58,000 nt of DNA from Adiantum capillus-veneris (Eukaryota; Streptophyta; Polypodiopsida; Polypodiales; Pteridaceae): contig CM043960.1 in assembly GCA_014529385.2 (NCBI GenBank), positions 30,170,396-30,228,395 of the forward strand, in the 5' to 3' direction. Each line of letters starts with the position of its first letter. Within the stretch, counting starts at the first letter, position 1. The notes under the pieces were generated by a model. It searched no databases, was not told where the DNA came from, and saw only the letters and a list, made by a program, of their open reading frames with translations. The position numbers and the translations under genes are program-made. This document shows, one piece after another, positions 33,505 to 43,379 of the stretch.

Positions 33505-34650
33505 ACATGGATCGCGATCCATGTACCTTTTTGGCAAAATGTGCTAAAATTATTTCCTTTGCTTAGGACAGGCTCTCAGGCATCAGAACCTTGAGTTTGT
33601 TGAGAAAAAGAGGGCTAGAAGGTCATAAAAATCAAAAGATTGGAGTGAGCACACCAAAACCTTGGAAAGAAGGGAAAACAAGGAAAAACTGAACTTTTAT
33701 ATGTCCAAATCCAAAAAGGGATGAGAAATTGGGACCAACTAGAAGCAAGGAATCCATAGAACCAAATTTCATGCCCAAGTGCTTCCCAACATGGATCGCG
33801 ATCCATGTTCCAGGTAGACATCTGACATTGAGATTTGACCAGAGTACTCCTGAACACTAGTTGAACAACTTTCCCAAAAGGAGCCATAGACAAAAAGTGA
33901 AAAAAGATGGTCAAAATACCAGAAAAGGAGTGGTTTGCAAAAAACCGCAAAACAGACACAAAACCCTGCTTTTCGCTTGGAAAAAACTGAACAAATCTAA
34001 AAAGACTTGGGGAATAGCATCATCATACCTCGTGTGATAAGCTCACAAAGTGTCAGACCAAAATCTTGCCAAACATGGATCGCGATCCATGTACCTTTTT
34101 GGGAAATTTGAGCTGATAAAGGACAAACAGTGAATTGATACCAATTGAAGCACTTTATCCTCAAGGACCCTTATCAGAAAATTTCAAAAAGAAGGCAAAA
34201 GGGGACAAAAATCAGATCAAGGGGGGAAGCACTGACATAAACCCTAAAGCTGACTTTTGTTTGTCCAAAAAAGCTTCAAGACATTCAAAAACCATATAGT
34301 CAGCATCACTAGGCTAAGGACTAGCTGTGGGACAAAATTCAGTGTATTTTGACACAAAGGAACATGGATCGATCCATGTTCCCCTGACACAAATTGACAC
34401 GAAACTAGTACCATAGCTAGAGAGTATCACAGAGAGTCTAGTGGTCCTTCCAGAGTTGAAATTGGAAGCAAGAAACCATTCCAACAGCTCAGAACTGACA
34501 GAAGCTCAGGCAAGTGACAAAATCGACTTAGCCTCCAATCCTGAGATTCATTTTAAAAAAAATTGGTACTGGAAGATCTCTTAATCATGAGAAAACTGAT
34601 GATATCAACAAAAGTTCAGTTGGCTTCTCAATATGGATCGCGGTCCACGT
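33505..34650. repeat. Element B leader: five palindromes at about 284-bp pitch
   Basis: ACATGGATCGCGATCCATGT occurs perfectly at 33505-33524 and 34073-34092, and with AAC...GTT ends at 33788-33809. A version lacking the central CG is at 34359-34382, and a degraded one (ATCGCGGT) at 34631-34650. Centre-to-centre distances are 284, 284, 288 and 270 bp. Copies 1 and 3 also share the preceding AAAATCTTGCCAA and following ACCTTTTTGG. The rest of each unit has diverged. Confidence 0.95.
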
Positions 34651-34951
34651 ACCTCTAAGCCAGAACAGAGACAGAAACTTACCACACAAGGAGCTAGGCC
34701 ATAGCAACTAGGTGCTTCTTTCAAAATTGAAATTGGATAAAAAATTATTGAGGTTGTGTAGGGAAGTGTGTGCTAAGTTTTGTTGAACAAAAGCAAGAAC
34801 TAACAAGAACAACTGTAAGATTATAGCTATCAAGCACATTTTTGACAGGTTACAGGTACTAGAAGATACTATCCAGCAAGCAGAGCAAATGGGAGATTCA
34901 AACTATTTAATGAGGTAACTTGGTTTGGATTTTTCTTGTTACCAATTCTTC

Positions 34952-37780
34952 ATGAATCTGCGATCAGGAAGATTGTACCAGAATAGGAACCACAACATCT
35001 TTGATCAAGGGAGTAATCACTCAACGAAAGAAAGTGTGAATCAGAGACTACTGCCGCCTTTGGAACCTATTTTAGAGGAGAGTTTCTCTGACACTTTGTC
35101 TGAGAGATCATACAGCCTCATGACTGAAGATTCTAACAAGTCAAACCCTAAGGGAACAGCTTTGATGGGTGCAGGTCCTTCTCATCCTACATCTGATGTG
35201 AAGTTGTTGTATCCTACATCTGATGTGAAGTTGTTGTATTTGAAGTTTCAAATTGAAAATGTGCTTAAAGCCAAAATCTATAAGGATGGAATGGACCGCT
35301 CTTGTGTTAAGTTGGAAATAAGCCGAGCGAGTTCAGAGACCTTGTAGATGTTGATTATGACGGGGATATATATTTCGACCGAGAGGGAATGATGTACCTA
35401 GTGGTTCATAACCCTATATTGTGGATAAATGGAGAATGATCGGCACCAAGGACAAAGTAGATAATGAACCGGCCGATGCACCACCCAAAATGGAGAAACA
35501 AAATGTGGTACTCAGACGCACCAATGAGACAGAGCGCCTTAACACGGACAACATATATGTGGGGCTTTATAAGTTCAATAATGGAGACCAAACACTCTAT
35601 TACAGATGTGACAAGCCCCGCATCAAAGAATTAACAGACCGAAAAAACTTGTATGTTTACACTTACACATAGGGTAGAAGTATTCAGGTGGTCATAATGG
35701 ACAATTATGGCTGAAAGTACTCGCCAATGGATCAGAAGGAGTTAGAAATATATACATATTTTGGAGGACCCCTCCACCAATACTATGTAAATCCGGAAGC
35801 TGAAAAAACCATGACTACTCACATCAGACCTGAGACTGTACTTGAGAGCCCCTTGAGAACCAGAGTGGAGGATTCTTACGGACATGAACAAGTTCCAAGA
35901 ACAAAACCCTTAGGGTCGACGGCGACTAGGGCTTCTATGAACACACATAGGGGCAACTCTGTTCTTGAATCCACTTACACCACTGGAATCCCTCCGACTA
36001 TCACATGAGATCGACTTGATGAACGAAGGGCGGATAGGATACCACTATTAGTACCAAGAGGAGATTACGAACCAAGAGAAGCCATCCTAGGGGGACCAAG
36101 AGTTGTTAGAATGGTTCCAGAGGCCAGGCGTATGCGACCATCTCAAGTGGCGAAATGCTTGCCCAAAAAGTATAATGGATCTGGCGATCCATATGCCCAT
36201 GTTTCAATCTTCAAACAAGTATTGAGAGCGGAACAGGTAATTGATTTCCACACTCAATATGAAGGATTTGGGTTGACATTGGAAGGTACTACCTTGACTT
36301 GGTTTCAACCATTAAACAGCTTGGAATTCCCAAGTATTGAGCAACTTCTCCGAGAATTCACTGAGGAATTCTAAAAAAGAGGGATCAAGCATAACACTGT
36401 CTCCCAGATCTATGCATTTAGGCAAAAGGAAAAAGAGAAAGTGAAGGAGGCATCGCTTTGTTTCAAGAAGTACATAGAAAGATGCCCTGCTCAAGAACTG
36501 CCTCAGGATGAAAGACAATCAGTCCTCTTCATAGAGGGACTGCGAAATGACATGCTCAAAAAGGACTTGCACATGAAAGCCTGTGTAACCTTTGAGAAAG
36601 TCATGAAAGAGGCATTGTATCTTGTAGATAACTGCAAGGCATATGTGGAGGTGACTGAAGACACAGATCAGGGGACTAGTAGCACCTCTTCAACCACGAG
36701 TGAGTCCACGATAAAATTGGGAGGGCAAAACCCAACTGTGCCGGACGTTGATCGAATGATCAAGGAAGTGATCAGGAGGATGATCCAAGGAAACAGGACG
36801 AACCCAAAAACACGAGAACCACCCACCCAAAAATGCGATACTTGTGGAGGTGACCATCCAACCCAGTGGTCCAACCTTCAACAAAGGCCAGGAGCGAACG
36901 TACAGCGGATAATGAAATGGTGTGCTACAAAACAAAAATGGACAAACCAAGAAACTCACAAATTTTTCTACAATCGAAACTATGTTATAGAGAGAGACAA
37001 TACAGACCACATGGTGGACAACCACTTTCGCCCCCTCCAAGGTACCAAGTGGGGCCAAATAACGCAATCTTGGGTCAGGAAAAAGCTCAACCGATGTTGG
37101 GACATCAACCTCCTTTACCCCAGTTAAATAGGGCTATGGTAAGGATTTCGCAACCCATTGAACCACCTTCTGATAAGAGTATGACACAGGTAGTCTCATA
37201 CCGAGAAGATTCAAACAATACTTACGAAAGGGAAATTGATAGGAATGCATATACTCCAGAGGTATATAATCCATGGATAATTCCGGAAGAAATGCCTGAG
37301 CCCTCATACATAGCACAACCAACCAAAAATCATTACTTGGTCGATGAGAATATGCTCATGCTTATGGAAAATCAGGGCTACAAACCTAGAGGTTACCCTC
37401 CTAGAACAAGACAACCGATGGGAACTCCACAAGCTTCTCCACCACCTGTAGGACCATGCTATGAATGTGGCGGTGATCATTGGGCTCGAGTGTGTCCAAA
37501 CAAAGAGAGCGGGTGAAATTTTTTGGATTCTGTGACGGATGCACGATCGACCATCTTATTCCACACTGCCAAAAAAACCCCAAAAACAAAGGAAAAACAA
37601 CCATGAACAAAATAGGGATTGTGCCAAGTTCAAGTGGATCAGAAACAGAACGGAACATTCCAATAAAAGCGATCACTAGAGCTCAAGAAAATGAGTTAGC
37701 AAAGAATGTCCCGGCCAACCAAACAGAGATAGACAACTTGTCTGTCCGAACCCCTAGGAAAGCTCGGAAGGCAAAATGAA
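34952..37780 (+). pseudogene. gag: Gypsy element B gag, frameshifted
   Basis: It starts MNLRSGRLYQ (an in-frame ATG lies 27 bases upstream). TKESVNQ follows, as in element A. The capsid region spans 36111-36374 (GSGDPYAHVSIFKQVLRAEQ, LTWFQP), then a stop, then 36441 onward (CFKKYIERCP, LFIEGLRNDML). Three CX2CX3HX4C nucleocapsid knuckles are readable. At about 36835 CDTCGGDHPTQWS has Ser for the last Cys. At about 37459 CYECGGDHWARVC is complete. At about 37530 CDGCTIDHLIPHC is complete but in another frame. Stops and shifts occur at about 35345, 35670, 36374, 37125 and 37516. Confidence 0.85.
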
Positions 37781-37785
37781 ACAAG

Positions 37786-38820
37786 ATGAAAGCCAAAAGA
37801 GAAAAGGAAAAAATGGCATTGGAAACCAAATTGCGGAAAATAGAGGAACAACTTCAAAGGGAAAGAGACCTTAAGGGCAACAACGAGGCACAGAAACTGT
37901 TGGAACTGCCATCAAGAGGGTCAGTCTTAGTAGACAAGGTGGTTGAACCTTTGGACGCAATTATGAAAGCTTATGAGGCAAGGCTAAAGCCTAACCAAGC
38001 CCAAGAGGATAGGTGGTTAACGTACCCTCGTCCAGGCTATGAGAAAGAGAGGCTAAAGATGTGCAAAGAGCTCATTCAAGCTGCTCAATTGCTTATGGAA
38101 CCATCAGTTACTACGACTCCAAAAACCAAGGTACTCATACGAGAAAAGATTCGGGAGTTAGATGAGAGGGAAATTGAAGCGAATAACCTACCCAATCTGG
38201 TCAACGAAACACCTTTGGATACGAGGGTGGTAGCCAATACAACAGATGGAACGCATTCTCAAGTACCACTACCAATTCCGGAGGTAGAAGAACAATGGCC
38301 TCAAAAGCTATGGGAACAGATTGGGAATAGGAAAGACGGAAGTGCCACACTTATGTCAGCTCCTATCTTGTAAATCCACCTAGAGCATGAGCTCTACCCA
38401 AATGACATCCGATCATTGTATGGAGATGCAGGCACATCGATATCAGAAGACAATAAACCACAGTCGTTGAAGACTTTACTTTCATTTATTGGTAACCCTG
38501 AAACTCAATCTGAGGTAAGGAAAGTTCCATCTCAATGGAAAGCCAATCCTAAGATGATAGACACTAAAACTCTTCACGAACTGATGTCATCCCCTATCCG
38601 TTGTACACTGACTTTGTCAGAGTTGCTGAATATTAGACCACATCTTTGGGACAAGGTCGCGAAAAATTTGGGAAAAATAGGGCTTGTAATTCCTTCACCC
38701 GAGGCTTCTCAAAACACGCTAAAGACACAACCCTCGCAACAAACTAAACATGAGCCAGTGCCGATAAACAAGGTAGGGGACTATTGTGAAGGTGAAGAAG
38801 GAAATACTACCCTACGGTAG
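37786..38820 (+). pseudogene. Element B gag-protease linker
   Basis: ORF 37786-38373 opens with a Lys/Glu-rich coiled coil (KREKEKMALETKLRKIEEQL). ORF 38416-38820 ends with a segment (LTLSELLNIRPHLWDKVAKNL) that resembles the conserved leucine-rich motif found upstream of protease in plant gypsy elements. One stop at 38371 separates the two. It joins nucleocapsid to protease in the polyprotein. Confidence 0.6.
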
Positions 38821-39583
38821 AGTACAAGGGTGTAAAATCGGTAGCGATATTGGATAGGGAAGCCGGAATTTCCATAGCCACCAAAGCAACGTGGAAAAAA
38901 TAGGGAAAACCTGCTCTAAGAAAAACGAGAATGACACTTCAACTAGCGGATGGGTACCTGGAGAGACCTATAGGCATCTTGGAGCATATTGTGATAACCT
39001 CTTATGGACTTGCATATGAACACACCTTCGCTATTATGAATTTTGATGAGAGTAGCAATTTCGACATCATTCTGGGCAGACCATTTATGCGTCAGCTCAA
39101 AATGGTTCAAGATTGGGGCTACGACTATATCTATCTTAGGAACAAGGATGTCACTACAAAAATTGATGTCGTAGATCATAGCTATAAAGACGTAGAAAGA
39201 GCCCCAGGAGAAGACTTGCATTCCACAACTGACCAGGAAGGAGCCAGAGCATCAAAGGGAAGGATCGCCGAGTGATCTACTATGCTTTCCCAAACCAAAA
39301 TCCTCGAAGACAACGCAGGTATCAGGATAAACGCAAAAATAACCACAACAAGCACAACGAGGACTCGATACCTCAATTGACTGACAAAACGCAGTACTTG
39401 AGATTAGTCGAAGCGACTGATTGCCTCAAGGACAGGATTTCAGGGCGATATATGAAAACTGACTCAACGAAAACAACATCAAAACAAAAACCACAAAAAG
39501 AGAAAGATGCCGAAAAACCATTTAAGTTGTACAAGATGGAGTGCAAAGTCAAATACAATGATTTGAAACGAGCTTTGAAATAA
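38821..39583 (+). pseudogene. Element B aspartic protease and spacer
   Basis: A retropepsin-like fold is readable: VAILDREAGIS near 38850, a stop near 38902, then MTLQLADGYLERPIG and the conserved NFDIILGRPFM at about 39060-39090 (38931-39275 ORF). The active-site Asp is present, but the motif reads D-R-E-A-G instead of D-[ST]-G-A. It would process the Gag-Pol polyprotein if functional. The Lys-rich ORF 39272-39583 is the spacer to RT. Confidence 0.72.
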
Positions 39584-39758
39584 GTTTGGACAACATAAAT
39601 GGAAACCGACGAGGAATCAAATGATGATAAATTCGATGCACCATCCCACTATAAGAAGTATACCATTCAGGATAGGAAGATAGTGGTGCAAAAACCCACA
39701 TGAGATCCCAAAGAACCAGTAACTTCATATGATGGGCCTGAAAACAAAAAAAGCATCA

Positions 39759-41250
39759 ACTTAGCAGAACCAGGTGAGGAGCCTAAACCGGCATATATTG
39801 CCACGGACCTTACTGAAGAGGAGGAGCAAATTCTAGTTGATACGCACAGGCAATATAAAGATGTATTTGCATGGTCATACAAAGATCTAAAGGGGATAGA
39901 TCCGGAGATATGTCAGCACACGATTCCCCTTAAGAGTGATGCCAGACTATGCAGACAACGTCCTTACACGTACAATGAAACTTTTGCAAAGAAAATCAAG
40001 GAGGAAATAGAAAAACTGAAGGACGCTGAGTTTATCTACGAGATTGAGCACACAAAGTGGGTGTCCCTGATTGTGGTGGTCCCAAAAAGAATGGAAAACT
40101 GTGTGTTTGTGTAAACCTCAAGCAAGTAAATGTAGCCACCATCAGGGATAACTACCCACTGCCAATAACTAATCATGTTATTGAGAGGATAGCAGGGAAA
40201 GAGGCCTATAGTTTCATGGATGGGTTCTCACGCTACAACCAATTGACGATTAAGGTGGAAGATCAGCATAAGATAGCTTTTGCAACAGAGTGGGGTATAT
40301 TTGCATATAGGGTAATGCCTTTTGGCTTGACCAATGCCCCAGCCACATTTCAAAGACTAATGACCCACGCATTCAAAGAATATCTCAGACAATTTCTGGA
40401 GATCTACATGGATGATCTTTGTGTTCATTCCCATTGACGAAGTGACCACATCACTCATCTAGGAAAAGTATTTGAAAAATACAGAACGTATCGTATTTGC
40501 TTAAACCCGAAAAAATGTGTCTTCATGGTAAGACAGGGTAGAATTCTGGGCCACATAGTGTCCAAAAATGGTATTTCAACTGATCAAGAAAAGGTGCAGA
40601 CAATTGCTGCACTACTGAGACCAACGAAGATAAAACAAGTACAAGCATTTATGGGGCATCGTGGATACTACCCGCGTTTCATATATATGTATGATGTAAT
40701 AGCTAAGCCATTGTATGTCCTCATAACTAAGTTCGAATGGACGGAGGAATGTGAGCAAGCTTTCCAAAAATTGAAGCAACATTTGATTTCAGCTCCAATT
40801 TTGCAAGCCCTTGACTGGAAAAAAATCTGACATGTCCATGTGGATGCATCAGCCTATGCCATTGGGTGCATATTAGCCCAGCCAGGAGAGAAGAAAATGG
40901 ATTTTCCCATTTGCTACCCAGTCGACAACTAAACAATGCAGAGAGAAATTATACCACTACGGAAAGAGAAGGTCTGGGAATGATCTATGATGTCAAGAAA
41001 TTTAGACACTACCTTCTAGCAAACAAGTTTGTCTTCTTCGTGGATCATCAAGCATTGCTATATCTAGTAAATAAACCTTGCAACACTGGAATAATTGTTT
41101 GCTGGTTTATACTGTTGCTTGAGTTTGACTTCACGGTGGTTGTAAAAAGGCGACCACACACCAGAGAGCAGATCATCTTTCATGACTATTTCATGGGAAA
41201 GCACCTGCAGGTGTTGATGATGAACTTCCTGATTCATATCTGTTTAACAT
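39759..41250 (+). pseudogene. pol: Element B reverse transcriptase and RNase H
   Basis: RT begins with YIATDLTEEEEQILVD and RQRPYTYNETFAKKIKEE, then shifts frame near 40060. The ORF at 40057-40437 has the fingers and palm (LPITNHVIERI, AFATEWGIFAYRVMPFGLTNAP) and the catalytic YMDD at about 40408. A stop at 40435 precedes 40525-40830 (GHIVSKNGISTDQEKV, thumb). RNase H starts HVHVDASAYAIG after a stop at 40828 and moves to the ORF at 40866-41252 (AERNYTTTEREGLG, FFVDHQALLYLV). Gypsy order PR-RT-RH-IN is kept. Four breaks make it inactive. Confidence 0.9.
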
Positions 41251-41281
41251 AGAAATGGTGCCGTGATGGAGCGAAGAGGTC

Positions 41282-41966
41282 ATGCCTCTACTCACAATCG
41301 TCTCTTTGCAGATAGAAAGACAACCATTAATGATCCATCAAACACGGAATCTCATCCTTTTAGCAGGATGGCTGTACAAACATGGTAAGGATGGGATACT
41401 CAGACTATGTGTACAGCCTGAAGATACCACATACTACCTCAAACAAGCTCAGATACAAAATATAGGATTTCACACTGGTGAAACACAAAGAGGCCAATGG
41501 TTACAAAGACTGGGCGTCTACTGGCCAAACATGGAATACAGTGTCCATAAATATGTAAAATCCTGTGATAGATGTATAATACAGCCCCCTGTGGAACATG
41601 CCACAATGTTTTGGGTAGTACAAGCACCTAAATGGAGTGCTCACATCATTGAGTTCTTAAAAAACAAAACCTTTCCAGTAGAATGGGACAAAGCAAGAAG
41701 GAAAACTATCGAGGAAGAGACCAAACACTATCTGCTCATTGCCAACCAACTGTATAGGCAGGGAAAGGACAAACAATTACGGATGTGTGCTACAAAAAGC
41801 GAATATTACATCATCCTAAATCAAGCACACTTGGGACAACCCGGAGGACACTTCTCCGCTGATAAAATGGCAAAGCTAGTGCTACACTCAAGCATATGTT
41901 GGCCGACCCTGTTCATGGATGCAGCCACATATGTCAAACAATGTGATGAATGTCAACGCACAAAAC
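41282..41966 (+). pseudogene. pol: Element B integrase N-terminal zinc domains, interrupted by copia
   Basis: The reading frame holds two successive integrase zinc-binding-like domains. The first (about 41360-41590) has GWLYKHGKDGILRLC, then FHTG and CDRC, but Gln stands where the first His is expected. The second (about 41735-41966) has NQLYRQGKDKQLRMC, AHLGQPGGHF and CDEC, all four ligands present. The frame is cut at KTKL-like residues by the copia insertion at 41967. The catalytic core resumes after 46591. Confidence 0.85.
41962..41966. other. Target-site duplication aaaac, left of copia
   Basis: AAAAC immediately precedes the LTR start and is repeated at 46587-46591. Confidence 0.9.
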
Positions 41967-42158
41967 TGTTGGGGTATAAAGCCCAATGTGGTCGCCCAGG
42001 TAAGTGGACGGGACGCCAGGTATGAACACATATTCTTTTGTAAAAACCTAATAAGAACTCACTATGCTCTACACATTACAGTAGAGAGAGTTCACCATAT
42101 CGTCGTGCTCTTCTTCTCGCACTCTCTCTCGCGTCGCACTTCCGCTCGTACTCCTTCA
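41967..42158 (+). repeat. Copia 5' LTR
   Basis: It starts TGTTGGGGTATAAAGCCC and ends CTCCTTCA. TATAAAG lies close to the start. The last part is CT-rich. Confidence 0.96.
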
Positions 42159-42160
42159 AA

Positions 42161-42174
42161 TGGTATCAGAGCTC
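42161..42174 (+). other. Copia primer-binding site, initiator Met tRNA
   Basis: TGGTATCAGAGCTC, two bases after the LTR, matches the standard plant copia primer site. Confidence 0.95.
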
Positions 42175-43256
42175 AGATCGAGGCTCGGGGCAGCACTGCA
42201 GGAGGCGAGAGTCACCAGCTCAGATTGGAGTGAAATTTGATAGGCAAAGACACGGCCCCAAATCTTGTGGGAGTACACGTAGGTCTTGGTGTGCTCAGAA
42301 TTTCATTCTGAGGTCATCTCGGTCACCGTTCGGCTTCGACAAAGTTCTGCGCAGGCCATTTTCGACTACGTGGTCTCAACGGGTGCAGATCCGACTCTGC
42401 AAATTTGGGGTTTTTGGCCTACGACTGCAGGTGCTGAGGATATCGACACTCCCAGAGTGTTGATTTGTGGCTGTCTACACATCGAAGGATGGCTCACAGT
42501 TCTTGGAGGCGTGTCACATACGACACGAGCGCATCTACACACAGACTGTAGGCGACATCCACTAGTTCATCAGGTAGCTTGTGTTTGCTGCTTGATATTC
42601 CAGATTTCATCCTGACATTGCAGGTACTTCCATATGGGATGTATTGTCAGAGATGATGTATGTTTGTTGAGGGTTTGCTGGTTGTGAGTCACGCAGCAAA
42701 CAACCACCGCGGCGGTTACAACATACATTGGGAAATTTGTGGATGTATGACTTTGTGGGAAGTCTATGTACTGTCAGATTTACTGCAGCCTTTGTTGAGG
42801 GTCGAGTGAGGTTTTATTGAGCTGGGGGATTCTCGAATGTTGAGATCCTTTCGGTGATACAGGTCTTGGAGCGATCCCTCGAGCACCCTTAGATAGGCAG
42901 CTTGGATGTATTGACTGTGAGTTAGACAGTTGGGATTGCATCTTTGCTTTACTGCCGTTGAGGCATTGTCGCAGTCTATGCTTACAAGACAGTGATAGGA
43001 CAGTCAGAGAAAGTACAGGTGCAGGACAGGTTTACCCGCAGCTTACAACGTTAGAGAGACAGTGGTTTTTTGAGCTGTTTTTTGGTCTGTTTTTAGTACA
43101 CCAGAGCCATTTTACAAAGGAGACTTTGCCAAAATTTTTGCTGAATCTGAAGCTTTCTTGGTTCATTTGACAGGTTGATATTGGTTCAGAGGTCAGTTTA
43201 CAGGGGAAACTCTGCCGAATTTTTCCCAAGAAAGTAAACTACTGTGAAGCGTAGCT
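42175..43256 (+). other. Copia untranslated leader
   Basis: About 1.1 kb between primer site and gag start, long for a copia element. Short ORFs inside (42230-42615) show no gag similarity. Confidence 0.7.
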
Positions 43257-43379
43257 ATGGCTGGATCACAGGACACTGCTCTTTACAATATCAAGAAGCT
43301 GGATGGAACCAATTTCCCATTGTGGAAGAAGCAGATTTGGCATGTGTTGGTACAAAAGAAGCAATGGGCAGACATGTGA
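43257..43379 (+). pseudogene. gag: Copia gag, N-terminal stub
   Basis: The 40-residue frame MAGSQDTALYNIKKLDGTNF... has the usual copia gag opening (LDGTNFPLWKKQI) and stops at 43377. Most of gag, the nucleocapsid knuckle and the protease active site are missing. A deletion joins this stub near 43371 to sequence lying after protease, in a different frame. Confidence 0.85.

Noticed and set aside
42230-42615. ORFs in the copia leader as possible extra genes
   Set aside because: They lie between the primer site and gag, overlap in different frames and resemble nothing; more likely untranslated leader.
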